The notes: generated by a model from the sequence alone, not told the origin. DNA of 64,000 nt from Campylorhamphus procurvoides (GCA_013396655.1 WBMV01005969.1:1831534-1895533); one strand, 5' to 3'; shown: positions 38,401-52,001, numbered from the stretch's first letter. Program-made: numbers and translations.

Positions 38401-41190
38401 GTTATTTCCAATTATTTTGAGAAAAAAAATATGCAATAGATTGAAAAAAAAAAGACAATATCAGGAAAATTCTTTTTTTTAAAAAAAAGTTCCTATGGGA
38501 AAAAAATCCTTAATCACTACTGCACTCCTTTATAGTTGCCTCTAACATTTCAGCAGTATATCTTCTCTGTTCAAATGATTGTATTATAACGTAGATGTAG
38601 GAAATCAATTTGCCTAAGTAAAACAAAATAAGTAGAGTGGAAAAGGGGATAAATAGACCCAGCTTGTTTCTGCTAGTACATAAGCCATTACAAGCACTGA
38701 CAATAATAATAATGTCTCTGCTTAGTGTTGCTGACACTTGCCTGTTTTTTTTCTTTGCTGTTTTTCCCTGCTTGATAGGTGCATAAGTCTGATTAAAAGA
38801 ATAGGTGAAATGTTTGGCACATCTGGGGACATCACTCACATGGGAAAGACAATACATTTCCCTCCAGTTTTAGGGAAACCAAATATTTTAGTTAAAAAAT
38901 GGTAATTTAAAGTAAAATCATTCAAAAAATAAATTCTGAGAAAGATGCCAGCCTTTCTGAGGATGAGGTGAAAGGAAAATTAATGTCCTTTCTCTCAATA
39001 AAAAAAGCCCCAGCAAAATCTTAAAAATAGCTTGTAAATCATAAAAAATCCTTCATATTTTAGAGCTGGAAGTTTTCCCTTGGCAGTGATTTATCCTGGT
39101 GCCAGTCCCCACTGAAATATAGTGAAATATCTCTCAACTTTACACTTTGGATGACTTGTCTGCTCTTTAGAAACTTTTTAAAATTTGCCAGCTAATTCTC
39201 CAAACACTTGTCTGTGTTTGGACACTAGTGCCTCCCAGCAGTCTGAATACACTTGATCTCCACCCAATGGCTGAACAGCCTCCATCCCATGCCTGAAAAT
39301 TAACTACAATCTTTTTTACCCTTCTCATGGAGTTTCCTAAACACTTATGGTGTGTGACAGCAGTGCGGGTGCCTCCATCCCTCCTCAGCAGGCAGCAGGT
39401 CAACACCAAAAGCAACCTGCTTCTTGTGAAACTGGTTCCATCAACCCAACCATCAAAGGCTCTGCAGATCCTAGTTGTGCAGATTTCCTTTGAGGCAGCT
39501 CAGTTTGTTTCAGAGGAAAATGTTCTTTTCAGTGCTTTGAATGTGATGGTTAAATCGGAGGGTTTTCCTCATAGGCTTCCTATCATAGTCTTAATTCCAG
39601 AGTAATTAGCGGGTTCCAGTTCATACTCTATTCTGCGTGCAGATAAGCTCTCAGTCAGTTCTTAATGCAACCAGAAGCTTCCTATTAGCTATGTGCAATA
39701 GCTAAACTACAGATGACATAGGTGGTCAGACAGCTGGCTGGTGAAGGCACAGCCAGACCCTGCTTGTCCAAAAAAAGTAAATATTTCTGCATGCAGGTCT
39801 GTCTTACGGCAAGGAAAATGCATGGCTTCATACTGAATTAATATAGCGAGTCCACAGGTCAGTCAGCCACTCAATAACAGCAAACAATGGAATTTATATT
39901 AAAAGCATCATGTAGGAACACACATTTACAATTTTTTGTATATTGAAATGCCTGGGTATTTGTAAAAATGCTTTTATATATAATACATGAATTCAGAATG
40001 TTTTCCTAAGAGACACTAACATGTATTTTGAGTTGTTCCTAGCTATGTACTAGTTTAAGTACTCATTCTAGTTTTAGAAATTTAATTTTAGCCCATTTGA
40101 ATTCATATTCCACTTGTTATCTCAATTAGACATTTCTAGAATTTCTATAAAGCTGAAAGTAGACATTTGCTAAGTTTTAAAAGTGTACGAGTTCTGTATG
40201 CTTGCCAATATCTAGAACTTCTTAAGTTATGGGACTTGGCATATGGCTTAATGCAGGCAAAGTTGTTTCTTTCCTGTCACTGATGCCAAGAAAAAATGTT
40301 CTCAGTTTGTTCTTTATGTAGGTCAGCACTTCAGCTAGAGTTGTCCTCTAATTCTGCCAAAATCATGTTGATCTTATTCTAATTCTCTTAATAAAAGCCA
40401 CAAATTTTCATTTTAGCACTAGCTAATAATAACAATACTTCTAGCTTGAACAAAGGTATGTGGATCTTCAAGAGAATGGCAAATGCCCAATTTCTCAAAC
40501 AGAGGCTAGATTCCAGTACTCCCAAACAGCAAGTCCCTCTCTCCAACCATGGAGGAGGTACAACTCAAACAAAACACGAGAATACCCCCAAGAAGGGGTT
40601 ATGTCCCCTTCTCTTCCCCTAGCCCATGCCAAGTCTTCATGTGCTGTTGAGCTGTGTTGGCTTTGGAGCAGGCTTGTAAGCTCACTGTGAAGAGAGAGCT
40701 GATAGGGAGACGATGGAGGAAAGCCACAGAATCCGCCACTGTGACCCAAGAGGAGTTTTGGCAGGAAGGAGCTCTCTGTTCTGCTCGAGCATCCAAGCTG
40801 AGCCAAGCCTCTGGAGATGGCTGTTGGCAACCCTGCTTTACATGGCTGGAAATCTGCTTACAAGGTCAATATGACTTCAGAACTACTACTCCAGAAATGC
40901 AATTTTTGGTTCACATGCTTACTCAGTCCTGTTCCTTTCCACTCATCCCACCTTTGCTACAAGTCCTCAGAGGTTAGTGAAAGAAATTGGACAGTGAACC
41001 CTACACAGGGCTCTGCAGCATAGTTGCTGGGAGCATAGGATGTCAGTGTTGGGTAGAAGAGTCTCTGTTAGAGTTGGGGCAGTTTGTAGCTCCCAAATGG
41101 ACAACAGGATTGATGGTGTCACTGGACACCCTGATGAGACACAATAGGAGCACAATAAACAAAATAGCAATCTAAACAGTGTAAGCTTAA
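29471..41190. other. Intergenic DNA, ~11.7 kb, no gene supported
   Basis: AT-rich non-coding sequence with chance open frames of up to 144 codons (minus strand, 31919-32353). None has a recognisable domain or a splice context. It contains a 22-base palindrome at 30468-30489. Some AT-rich segments (36280-36500, 39880-40450) could be conserved non-coding sequence, but conservation cannot be judged from one genome. No identified repeats. Confidence 0.5.
30468..30489. repeat. Perfect 22-base AT-rich palindrome
   Basis: An 11-base arm AGAAAATTAAT is followed directly by its exact reverse complement. It may form a cruciform or simply be a chance AT-rich palindrome. Confidence 0.7.
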
Positions 41191-41193
41191 CAT

Positions 41194-41247
41194 CCCTTAG
41201 CTACAGCCAAACCCTTAGCTACAGCCAAACCCTTAGCTACAGCCAAA
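41194..41247 (+). repeat. 18-bp tandem repeat, three perfect copies
   Basis: The unit CCCTTAGCTACAGCCAAA occurs three times without mismatch (41194, 41212, 41230) and is followed by a degraded fourth start. Perfect identity indicates a recent expansion or strong homogenisation. Confidence 0.95.
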
Positions 41248-41854
41248 CCTTTAGGTAGGTGTGCTCAGCAGCTCCAGAGAAGAAGCAATCAAATGCTTGA
41301 AGTACCAAACACAGAGATTTCTACTTCCTGTATGATAGTCAGAGCAGCCTGGCAAAAGAGAGATAAAGAGGATTATGGCACTTCCATTAACCCAAGTTGT
41401 ATGCCAGGCTTGCATGCACACAAAAGGAAAATAGAAGAACAACCAAAGATGCTTATAATGTAAGTAAGAAAAATGACAAGCTATTCCTAAAAGAACACTG
41501 TCACGGGTAAAATAGAATAATTATGTTTCAATAGCAGTCACAAAACCAGCATGGCCCATGTTGTTTAAGGTCATGCCAGGAACGTGTCAGCCTCACAGAC
41601 TGTGAAGCCAGAAATGCTCCGTCACAGGTACACCTTGCTTTGTGCACCAAGGCACACGTACAGGCCCTGCCATGATGCACTGTTGCTGATGACAGGGTCT
41701 TGCAGGGTTGGTGATGCACATCTCCTTCATTTCAGTTCCTTGCTGTCTGTTTTAAGCAAGCAGCTCATGGTACTGTAGTGTTCAAGAAACTCATAGTCCT
41801 GAACGCATCAGTCTTCTCATGAGCCAGGGAGAGGTGACTTAATGGAGTGCTATG

Positions 41855-41995
41855 ATTGCCATTTCACAAACCAGGGACTGAGGAAAAAAGTGACTGAATA
41901 ACTTGCTCAAAACTACGTGGGGCATTTCTGGCAGATCTGAGAGATGAATGTAGATCTCCCAAGTACTGGGTAAAATACTGAACCATTCTTTCTCC
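41855..41995 (-). mobile_element. Amniote MIR-type SINE fragment (antisense)
   Basis: The + strand matches the reverse complement of the MIR core. The landmarks are 'atttcacaaaccagggactg', 'aataacttgctcaaaactac', 'tgtagatctcccaagtac' and a terminal 'ctgaaccattctttctcct' that corresponds to the tRNA-derived head. MIR elements are old amniote SINEs, and the divergence seen here fits that age. Confidence 0.65.
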
Positions 41996-41999
41996 TGCT

Positions 42000-43540
42000 A
42001 AACTTCTATTCTCTCCTCAGGCATATACTTAAGACAACAGCAAATTCTGAAAAAACAATATGAGAAAATACACATCCCTGGGGTCCCCTCTCAAATGGTA
42101 CTGATGAAATTTGACACAAAATGGTAGCAAATTACTAGTAGAATAATCACTTGAAATCTAAGAAAAGGCCATGTCCAGCCTTTCTGAAGTTAAGAGGAGT
42201 CTTCTCAAGTAACCTCAATGAACAGGGTGAGGTGGGGAGGAGGCATGTAGCAAGTGGAGCATAAGTGTGTGTTAAAGAGATGCTATGCTGACTAAATAGG
42301 AAAACTGCAGATGTGTATAATAAAAACAAACAAAAAAAACCCCCAAGAACAAAAGAAGTCATAGCATTTGGTGTTAGCTTACAGTTCAGAGAACAGTCCT
42401 TTTTGCTACATCTTGTCACCTGGTGACTCTGCACTGAGCACTTCATACTTGATGTACTTCAAATATTCTGCTTGAATCCACAAACATATTTAATCATATG
42501 TTCATTACAGAGAAGCTCTGCCCCACATTACACACCTGTCCTTCCTCACATGTACCCTTTGCAAATTTAGCAGCCTCCACCTTCTGCTCAAACCATGACC
42601 AACCCTCCCTGTGTCTCCCCTCCAGTTCCTTTTGGCACTTCAGATGCCGGACTGCAGATCCTCAGCTGTAATGACAGAAATCTAAATGCTGGGTGCCTTT
42701 CATTATCCAGATGGTGCGTTACCCTGATTCTTACTGTAACTGCCAGACACAACTGATTCTCATTCTGCATTATACTTTCATAAGGGTCTATCCACTGCTT
42801 GTTATAGTGACAGAAGTGAAAATTAGTAGAAATTGGCAAATAGTGATTCTGCAGCCAGGCTTTCAGAAGTTACGACACAGCAACATGTGGTGTCCTGTTA
42901 CTAGATCAGTGCCAAATAGTAACTGAGCCAAAATTTAAAACAAACTGTGAGGATAACAAAATAGATTAAGAAACAATCAGAGATATAATCAAGGATATCA
43001 TCTTCTAGCAGACCTAGTGAAAGGAGACTGGTTTTCCAGCTTCTACATGACACCATCTTTACTGTTACCACTTCCCTATTTAAACTAAACACATCCAATA
43101 ATTTACAAGCAGGTATATAAACATAAGGACACAACAATCGACCTGACCACATAAACTTTCTTAATTAATCTAATATTGTATTATTTTTACTGTTGCTGCA
43201 AACAACAAGTCATCAAACTCATCAAACCATTCCGTGCAGTATATGAACAGCTGAACTCTAAGAGGCTGGACTGGTAAGTCTGTGTATTGGTAGTTGCATT
43301 AGTGGTTTTGTGCCTCTATTTACTTTATCTGGCTTCTGCTAGAGAAACTCTTTCATATTCCATGTGACAGGTGGAAGTGGTTGGGCATTGTTACCATGTT
43401 GCGCTGTTCTGGAGAGCTCTTTCCTGATTTCTTGAATGGCAAAATAAGTGAGCAATAGTTCTGGTATGGGCAGTACAGCTTCATAATGTCATGCTTATAA
43501 CCAGAACAGAAGTGGATTCAATAGATCCAGTAATGGTTTC
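42000..43540. other. Intergenic DNA, no feature recognised
   Basis: AT-rich sequence with short chance frames only (42147-42926 on both strands). No repeat, exon or RNA gene recognised. Confidence 0.55.
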
Positions 43541-43547
43541 TTCTTGC

Positions 43548-43935
43548 TTTCCATAGACTCATTTACTTGAGGGCCAGAAAGGACCTCATTCATCTTATCT
43601 GAATACCTAACAGAAGCCACATCCTTTTATACAGCTACTCATGTATTGCACTCAGTAATTATGGTCACCTGAAGTACATTCTCTGAAAATGCAGTCTTAC
43701 TTGGAAAGCATTAAGCAATAAAAAATCCACTACTTCTCTTTGAAGGTTTATTCCACGATAGTCATCTGCAGCTTTAAAAATTATGGGGTTTTTTTGAACT
43801 GACACTGTCTGTTTTTTAGTTCCAGATACTGGTTTTTGTTAACACATTTTTGTGATAGGCTAGAGAGTCAGTTAGCACTGAGTATTTTACCTCTTTGAAG
43901 GTATCTTCACATGTATAACCTCTCAATCTTCAAAA
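43548..43935 (-). mobile_element. Ancient CR1 LINE 3'-end fragment (antisense)
   Basis: The + strand follows the antisense 3' region of archosaur/turtle-type CR1: 'gagggccagaaaggacctca', 'aaaaaatccactacttctct', 'ggtttattcca', 'agttccagatactggttttt' and 'cttcacatgtataacctctc'. The order is that of a full 3' end running into ORF2. It is strongly diverged, so an old insertion. It may extend weakly to about 44070. Confidence 0.6.
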
Positions 43936-43940
43936 GCAAG

Positions 43941-45455
43941 TAATCTTAAAATACTGATGTATGATTTTATGTAATGTTATACTCCTTTCAGCACTTTGGA
44001 AACATTCTTTATAATAATATTAATGGCAATTTCAGAAGCAGAATTCCCCTTGTAACTGGCACCATCACTTGTAAATACTATATGGATTTAAAAGTACCCA
44101 AAGAAACTCAGAGGAAAGTGGAAACAGTTGAGAGGGAGAAAACAGAATTCTGATCTGTTTCATGTGAGGTCAGGAAATGAAGGTCCTTATCCTAAAAGAC
44201 ATTCCATCAGGTCTCACCAGGAGAAGGCAAACTTATTTGAGGCATTTGCTTACATCTGCTTTAGAGAAATGAGTGAAGTGCTGGTCTTACGTTGCTTGTG
44301 AAGACCAAACTTGGAGAAGATGATAAGAAACCTACAATCAGCAAGGAGCTATCCCGCCAGATAGAAGGGAGAATATCCAGGTTCCAGGACTGAGTTTAAC
44401 AGATGGGCCCTTGGTGTCTCTGCAGAAATTGAGGCTGGGATGACAGACACCCATAATTACTCTTCTTGCTCAGATACATGGTTCAAAGAAAAAATTCTTT
44501 CACTATTTGCATTCTGCTGATTTGACTTACGAGATTGTCAATTGTCTTGCCTCTTTAAAAACATAACAAACAAAAACATGTTGATTTGTGACTATGAAAT
44601 TTGTTTTAGAAGCTGCTAATGGCTTCAGATGGATGGAGAGGAATCTAGTTTTTCATTAAAAATAAATACATTCTGGCAAACTTAGACTGTATCTGCTGTG
44701 CTGACTTGGAGGATGCCATGGATGGCACTAGAGGGCAACTATTAAATTGCTAGAATGATCCTTGGCATAGTTTTGGTCTAAACCAAATAATTCTCAGTTG
44801 GGATTATAATGCATGCTTTGTCAGTTAATGTTGACAAGGGTCTGTTCCCTGTAAACAGCATACATGCAGAACAGGTTCATGAGTCTGCAGACTGCCTGAA
44901 GTATCATAACTGAAAAAAAAGACCTGTTCCATTCCTGGGGAATGAAACTGTGACACTGGGACAGTCATACTCCAAGGTATACTTTGAGATTGCAATTCAT
45001 GTACCAGTGTATGCAGCTGCTTCACCAATGGTTGTTTTGGTCCTAGTTTAGATGAGGGTTATGCACTTGCCCAAACTAAACAACTTACATCAGTGACACA
45101 GCATTATCATCTTAACATTATTGCAACTTTTAAGTCAATTGAGTTCTGTCATAAAGCCCTAGGTATGAGGATCAAGAGATTACATGACTACGTTAGCTTC
45201 AGTTGTGTCTTGTGGTTCTGGCAGGGTAAACAATTGGAAATTAAAAGAAAAAAAAACAAACACATTAAAGACTAGCAATCTTAAATATGTTATTATATAT
45301 AGTGTGATCATCACAAAATCTGTGGTAAAATACAAATGCAGTGAAAGCACAAATACATCCAGTTACTGAAAGAAATGTGTTACCAACATTCTAATGGTAA
45401 GCCGTTCACTTGGCAACTTCCTTGCCTCTATTTAAAAGAAACTGACACAGAATTT
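43941..45455. other. Intergenic DNA, no feature recognised
   Basis: AT-rich sequence without recognisable exon, RNA gene or repeat apart from a possible weak continuation of the preceding CR1 fragment. Confidence 0.5.
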
Positions 45456-45458
45456 AAC

Positions 45459-46050
45459 AGAATCACAAAACAGTTGAGGTTGGAAGGGATCTGTGGAGGT
45501 CATCTCGCTCAACCCCCTGCTCAAGCAGGGTCTCCTACAGCAGGCAGCCCAGGATCATGTCCAGACAGCTTTTGAATTTCTATCTACGATGAGAGGTATC
45601 TCCACAACATTTCTGGGCAACCTGTGCTGGTACTCTGGCACTTTCAAGGTGAAAAATTGTTTATTGATGTCCAGAGGGAGACTCAGGTCATGTTTCAGTG
45701 TGAGTCCATTGCCTCTGGTCCTGTCACCGGGCACCAATGGAAAGTGCCTGGCTCCATTTTCTTCACATCCTCCCTTCAGGTATTTTTGTGCATTGAAGAG
45801 ATTTGCCCTGAGCCTTCTCTTCTCCAGGCTGAACAGTCCTGTCCCTCTTGGCCTTTACTTACATAGGACGTGTGCTTCAGTCTCATCTGAGTGGGCCTTT
45901 GCTGGGCTTCCTCCAGTAGTGCCATCTCTGACACTGGGGAACCCACAGTGCACTCTAGCTGTGGCCCCAAAAGTGCTGAGCAGAGGGGCAGGATCACCTC
46001 CCTCTACCTACTGGCAATGCTCCTCCTAATGTAGCTACCACAGTTCTGAG
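45459..46050 (-). mobile_element. CR1 LINE, 5'-truncated 3' end (~590 bp, antisense)
   Basis: This is the least eroded CR1 in the window. The + strand starts with the reverse of the 3' terminus (agaatcacaaaacagttg) and then 'gaggttggaagggatc', 'gtcatctcgctcaaccccct', 'ctgggcaacctgtgctgg', 'gagccttctcttctccaggc' and 'atcacctccctctacctact'. This is the standard bird CR1 order over about 590 bases. The 178-codon open frame across it is the antisense of CR1, not a gene. It is 5'-truncated, as nearly all CR1 copies are, and not mobile. Confidence 0.88.
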
Positions 46051-46164
46051 AATTCAAGGTACATAATGCATACTACATAATGCAAACAGATGATCATATA
46101 AAAATATATATGACAATGGTCTTGGGCATTGCACTGACCATTATCCCAAACAGCCAATTCTGGG

Positions 46165-46229
46165 GTTTTTTAATTACTATTTTTTAATTTTATTTATTTT
46201 AATTTTTAATTATTTTTTTTAATTTTTAG
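46165..46229 (+). repeat. A/T low-complexity tract
   Basis: Almost pure T and A with repeated TTTTTAATT/TTTATTTT words. Simple low-complexity DNA. Confidence 0.8.
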
Positions 46230-48740
46230 TAAGCCCACCCTAGTTTGTTGCAGGCTACCTACAGTTTTCCAGCATCTGAGGATTGCTGCAGGTCAGGCTC
46301 CACCTGTGGAGTCTCCCTTCAGAAGGTAATTTGGGTACTGGAGTGCTCAGAGAAGCCAAAACGGGACTGGTGCCTCAGGGCAGAGCAAACAGGCAGAACG
46401 AAACAGCACAGCCAGCTAGAAAGGTGCATGCTTGTTGGTGAGAAAACTTTCCTTGCCTCCCCATTACAGAAAACAATTGCTAGATGTTTAGAAAACCACA
46501 GACCTAAAGTATTCATCAAATTTCCTGTTTCTGAACTTGTTAACCATAAGAGCTCTGAACCCAAAGCCTCTCTCTTTAGATCTCTTTCATGGTTGGAAAC
46601 AGATCCTGCACAGGCCAATGAGGTATACAAATGTGTCTGCAGGACCTGGATACTCAGAAGTTACTACCCAGCCAACTCTACATAAGGATAATGTACCTCT
46701 TCCTTCCAGGTCCTGTCTGCTTCCTGGATTCTTCATTTCCATGGAAGGAGGAGAGACCCAGTTGCATCAGCTGGAAGCTGTGGCACAGCTCAAGGCAGGT
46801 CCCTGATTTTAACTGGAAGGGGCTGAGGGTCTCCAGGAAAGGCATCTGTCCTGCAATCCAGCATAGCCAGAGTTTCCAAGCTGCTGGCTCAGACTAGCCA
46901 TGGCCCCCACTCACAGGCTGAGCAGGCAACAACAGTGGTACCGTGGGAACCCCTGCTGCTGGGATTCAGGCAGGGAAATGTGGCAGCAAAGCTCTACCTC
47001 ATTTATTTCCATACATGGCAGATAAGGGGAAAAATGCCAACAATCATTAAGGATGCCTTGCATTTCCCATAGTTAGCGCCCATCTAATGCTGTTTATAAC
47101 TTTGCCAGCTCTAACCATACAGTCTGCCACTTTCCAAGCTTGGTGCCTGTTCAAAGTTTTTGGAAAAGGTCAGCCAACAATTCAACTGTTTCTGAAAAGA
47201 GAATGACTAACCATGTTAAAAAAAAAATTACATTTTCTTTGAGCTGCTGTAGCACCCTCAAGCTTTGGAGCATTCAATTCATGAAATTTGTCAGGAGGTG
47301 GCCTTCCCGTCTGGGACATGCCAAGAAAGAAGTCTTTGAAAATATGTGGTTTACAATGATCAGGAGAAACATGTTAGAGTTCATAGCTAATTTTCCCAGA
47401 GAAACTGTCTGCAAGAACAATGTCCCAGCTTCTGGTGAGCACAGAAACTGCAATTCTGTGCTGTGTGGGCTCAGTGCTTTACCAGACACCAGATGAGGAA
47501 GATTCTGTTGTGCTCCTCAAGCTCCCCCTGCTTTTCATTCTGTGATTCTCTGGCTCAGCTTCAATAAGCTCAGTTAACCTGAATGTGTTTCCTCATCTTC
47601 TTTTAATATTGAGTGGCTAGGATGTTTTAGTGCTAACAAACTGGAACAGGTGGGGCAATGTAGGTGAAAAGGTATCGTTCTTCTCTGCTGAAAGAACTGT
47701 GTTCTCAGACACCAGAGAAACACGGCAAGAGTGTCACCAGCTAAAATGAGATTGATTAAAGGAAATAACTGAGGGTTAGGTTCTGCTCTTGTAGCTTATT
47801 TATAAAGGTACTACTCAAGAAAATATGAAGTAAAATGAAAGCCAGCTTTAAGATATTACGCCTCTACCTGTTGTTTGTGGGCTTTTGTTTGTCATAGGTT
47901 TTATATTTTTATATTCACCCCAGTAATGATGTGAACACACTATTAAAAATAACTTACTGAAAATCATATGCCCTAGGTTGAAGTTAGTCCTGTAAGAGAT
48001 TTATTCTTCCTTCTTCACACACACTGTGGTGATCTACCTTGTCTTCCTCAAAAACTTTTCTCACACTTCCATCAGCATTAGGAGTACAAACAGCAGCAGT
48101 TTATTAAATTTCACAAACCAAGATAATGCCCACTTCTTCCATTCTAATCACTTTTCTACACTTGCTTTCACAGCTCAAAGAATAGGCCTTTATAAAGATA
48201 GTTTTATTAAACACAGGATGTTCAGTTCCTGCTCTTCCTATGCACCAACATCTTTGATAAGGAAAATGAAAATTATTTTCTCTTTTTAAAAAATGTTTTA
48301 GATTTCACCTATTGGATCTAACACATGATGCAAAGTGAGACTCATGCAGCTTCTAATGTCAGTTGGTGACAATTCCTGCTAAGTTGTAAAAGACTACTTG
48401 TGAGTGAGAAGGAAATGTTTGTATTGGATTATTGACTCTCTGCTCTTGCAGAAATAAAAATTTAATGAGAATAGCACCATAGCAAATGAACCATGAAGAA
48501 ACAGATAGTTCCTTATTCGGCACAGGATACAGATGATGCAAAATAAACATAAATGGCAGTTGATGGTTCCCAATGTATTCTAGTCTAGCTACATTCATGT
48601 CAGCACTGGAAAGAGATTTGTTAAAAATTGCAGCAGCACATATATATCTTCTGGGAGATCTAAGGAACTACCTTATTCAATTGTTCATTTTATTGAGTGT
48701 TCTCATTCAAAACTTAATCCTAAAGATTATATGTGTGCAA
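46230..48740. other. Intergenic DNA, no gene supported
   Basis: Open frames of 146 codons (46245-46685) and 118 codons (47140-47496) overlap opposite-strand frames and show no known domain. No repeat identified. Confidence 0.5.
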
Positions 48741-48741
48741 C

Positions 48742-48800
48742 TGTGTTGTGGTTTAACCCCAAACAACAATTAAATACCATGCAGCTGCTCACTCACAGAG
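48742..48800 (+). mobile_element. Avian LTR edge fragment
   Basis: The start TGTTGTGGTTTAACCCC, then 'accatgcagctgctcactca', matches the 5' end of a very common bird endogenous retrovirus LTR as I recall it (the family beginning TGTTGTGGTTTAACCCCAG). Only about 55 bases resemble it. The rest of the LTR is absent or unrecognisable, so this is a truncated fragment. Confidence 0.55.
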
Positions 48801-51740
48801 CTTCACACTAAATGGCATTCTCTACACTCAAGCTGCAGTCCTTTTGGTAAAAGTGACAGACCCCTTCTTACTTCCACTGTGCTCTGACCGTGGTTTACAG
48901 GAGCTGCCTCAGATGAGAAGTTTCTCTGGGCCACAGGAAGGCAACCAAACAGAAGTATCCTGTTCTCACCCAGAGCTACCAGAGCAGAGACACACACCTT
49001 GGGATCTGAAGAGGCACAGGCATGTCAGAAGGCCACAGGCTGAGCTTGGGGAATGCTACACTTCAACTATTCTGGGATTCTGCAGTGGGCCCTACCAATT
49101 CTTGGCTGTCTTCCCAACTCAGGGAAAGAGACCTGCAGTAGTACAGAACCTTTTTGATTTCCATCTATAATTTTCTTCTGAGAGGCTTCCATAGACCTCC
49201 AGGTCTATAAATGACCTGGAGTTTTCCTCCAGATGATTCCTATTTATAAATTTGTACCTATGACATATGTAATTTTTTACCTCCTGTACATTTTGTCCAA
49301 TTCAATTCTTCAGAAGGGTTGGATTTTTCTTTTCAAAATAAAATAAGCAAGAGTTTGAAGTCCTGTCAGATATGCAAACAGGGATTAGCCTGTACATTTC
49401 CCCCCTCTCCCTGCAAATTTAGCTGGCCTGCAAACACTTTATTGTTGAAATACTTTTTCAACAAGCACTCCCACTGAGTTATTCACTGTTGAGACACAAA
49501 AAGTATTCCTAATATATATAATTTATTGGAGGGGGAAAAGTCTGAATTAAGTGGTCTGTGTTTTGTAGCTTGATCATTGCCAGCTGGAGATAATTTAGGG
49601 AAAGATTCATTACTACCTGGTGGTCCTTTGGGCTGGTGAAATGAATATCCATATATGCTCCCATGGAAAAAGTAAAGCTTAGTTTAAAATAAAGTTTTTG
49701 GTAATCCCATACAAACCACACTCTTTGAACACTGCACCTTGCCACCTTCTCAAAATCCACTGATGAATACAAAGAATGCTTTTGCAGCACAGCTTACATC
49801 TTTCTCATCACAATCTCTGATGTGGTGCTTATGCAAGAAGAGGGAATTCTTGGGGGAAGATTTGTGTAGTGGTTGAATACGATGAATAATCTTCTAACAA
49901 TGAACATGAATGCCAGGATACTTAACTTAGAGGAGTGCCTGTCCACAGAAATTTCTTCAGAACTCTAATTTACAGTGCAAGAGTGGGGATTCAGTTCTCC
50001 TGACACATTTGTCTAGACATCTTTTAGAGCCAACAGAGAGAAACAAGCTTTTCTACACTGTGATGCATTGGTCTCTTTGGATGAGATGAATCTCACCTTC
50101 AAAGTGCCTCTTCTTCATGGGCTGGAAATGGTTTCTTTGTGACTAGCTCACTGTTTCACCATTAGAAGCATTTCCACCCCATTTGTATTGCCCTGTAAAC
50201 AAACAGAACTAGACCCCTCCAGCCAACGAGGATGATGAGCAGGGGACTGCCTGAAGCCACCAGTGCTGTGTTTGTGATCATGCTTATCTCTAGTTCTTAT
50301 GCTGTGCCTCCTTTAGGTTTTTAGTTTGAAATCCAAACCATTCTTCTGAAGTCAGTCCCACAGTCATCCCAAACTAACTACTGAGCTTTGATATGCTTTT
50401 TGAAACACTCTGAGTACATCACTGGTTCTCATTCAGATGAAACTGTGCCAGAAGATGCACTCCATAAATGCACCTAATGTGCTTCTATTGCTAATATCTT
50501 CAACTCATGGGATCAGAATAGAGGCAGTTTGAAGTAATTCCCCGTGAAACATGCATATTATGGTTGACAGGTTCTCATATTCAGCTGTTTTACTACAGAG
50601 CTGCTTTTTGGACTGCATTTCTTCCTAATTCAGATACAGATGCAGATTTCTAAAATCTGTCCTACAGGTAGCTTCCTCCATGGATGGCTCACAGCCAGGA
50701 ACTATTGCTTGAACATAGGTGCCAATGTCAACTAGCCCGTGATCATCTATACTGCTTTATGGTTGGCATACCTGGCACAGTTCTGGTCCAGTCCTCTTTC
50801 ATTCACAGCTGGGAGACAGCATGTACCAGAGACTGTGCCCAGCAGGCAGGTTGCAAGCCGACAGGCATCTTCTGTGGGGGAAGAGTGCTCTGGCATGTGA
50901 CTGACAGTCATAATATATCACACATCTCTGAGGGCAAATAAATCTTGACTTACAGCAACAAACATGACCTTAGTGACTACAGAACGCTACCAGGATAAGG
51001 GAGAAATTGTCTATGACTGAAAGAGCTCTGGTCCTCTAAGTAGCTGCCGCATAGAACAGCCAACATAACAGAGCAAGTACCTCCTCGACTACAGTATAGA
51101 CTACAGACGGTGGTTTGGTCTCCCTCTGTACAAAGAGAGTCCTCATAAACAGAAGAGGAAATTGAACCCAACGATCCCACATCCTAAATCAGTGCGTTCA
51201 CTACTCAGACCCTAGAAAAAATCTATTATCACCTATGCTCCAGGAGAGCATTTTGTATGGCATCCAATCCTTTGCAGAGCTGCATCCAACTGCTTTCTCA
51301 TGAAGCTGCAAAATGACACAGATGCAACTGTAATTTATGGCCTTGAGGTGATATGCTGAGGCCAGTAATACAAAGTTTAATGTTCTGTTAGACCTTCTGC
51401 AATAATTCAGCACCCTGATAATCCTTACCAAATGAAGATCACTGAGGAAACAGGCAAGGAAAAGCCTAATTCCTGGACTGTAGCTTTAGGCAAACTATTG
51501 TCAAAATTACTTCACGTGGTTGAGACCAAAGGGGTTTTCAGCACACCCCAAAGCTAGCACTTACATTAGGACCACCTTCACTAAAATTTAGGGCACTTAA
51601 AGTTTAAGCATGCTCTGGTTATGGCAAACATGAGCTGGACTTCTTAGACTCGTAGATTTTGCACTGGGTTTCCCTAGTCCTACCACGGGCATCTACATTG
51701 TTTATTTTCACCTGGCCTTTGGCACCTTTCCTTTACTCTC
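48801..51740. other. Intergenic DNA upstream of SRD5A2, no gene supported
   Basis: Ordinary AT-rich sequence with chance frames. It contains a small hairpin at 49197-49221 (9-base perfect arms, 7-base loop). It could contain distal SRD5A2 regulatory elements, but nothing in the sequence proves this. Confidence 0.5.
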
Positions 51741-52001
51741 TGCGGAGCGGCACTCCCTGGTACGAGGCGGCTGCTCAGCCCTGGCAGCACAGATAGCCAG
51801 GCAAGCCGCGGGGCAGGGTGACACCCCGGGGCACAGGGAAGGGAACTTCGCCGCCCGCTCCCACCTGGTCACTCGCGATTGCCTCCTGCGGGGGTCACCC
51901 CGCACACCTCGTCCCGCTGCCGCCTCGACCCCGACCCTCCCTCCGCCCGCCACCGCCGCCGCCATCCCCGGGACCCACCGGGAGACAGGAAGGGAGGGGG
52001 G

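Noticed and set aside
45493..46029. 178-codon open frame on the + strand
   Set aside because: It is the antisense translation of a CR1 3' end.
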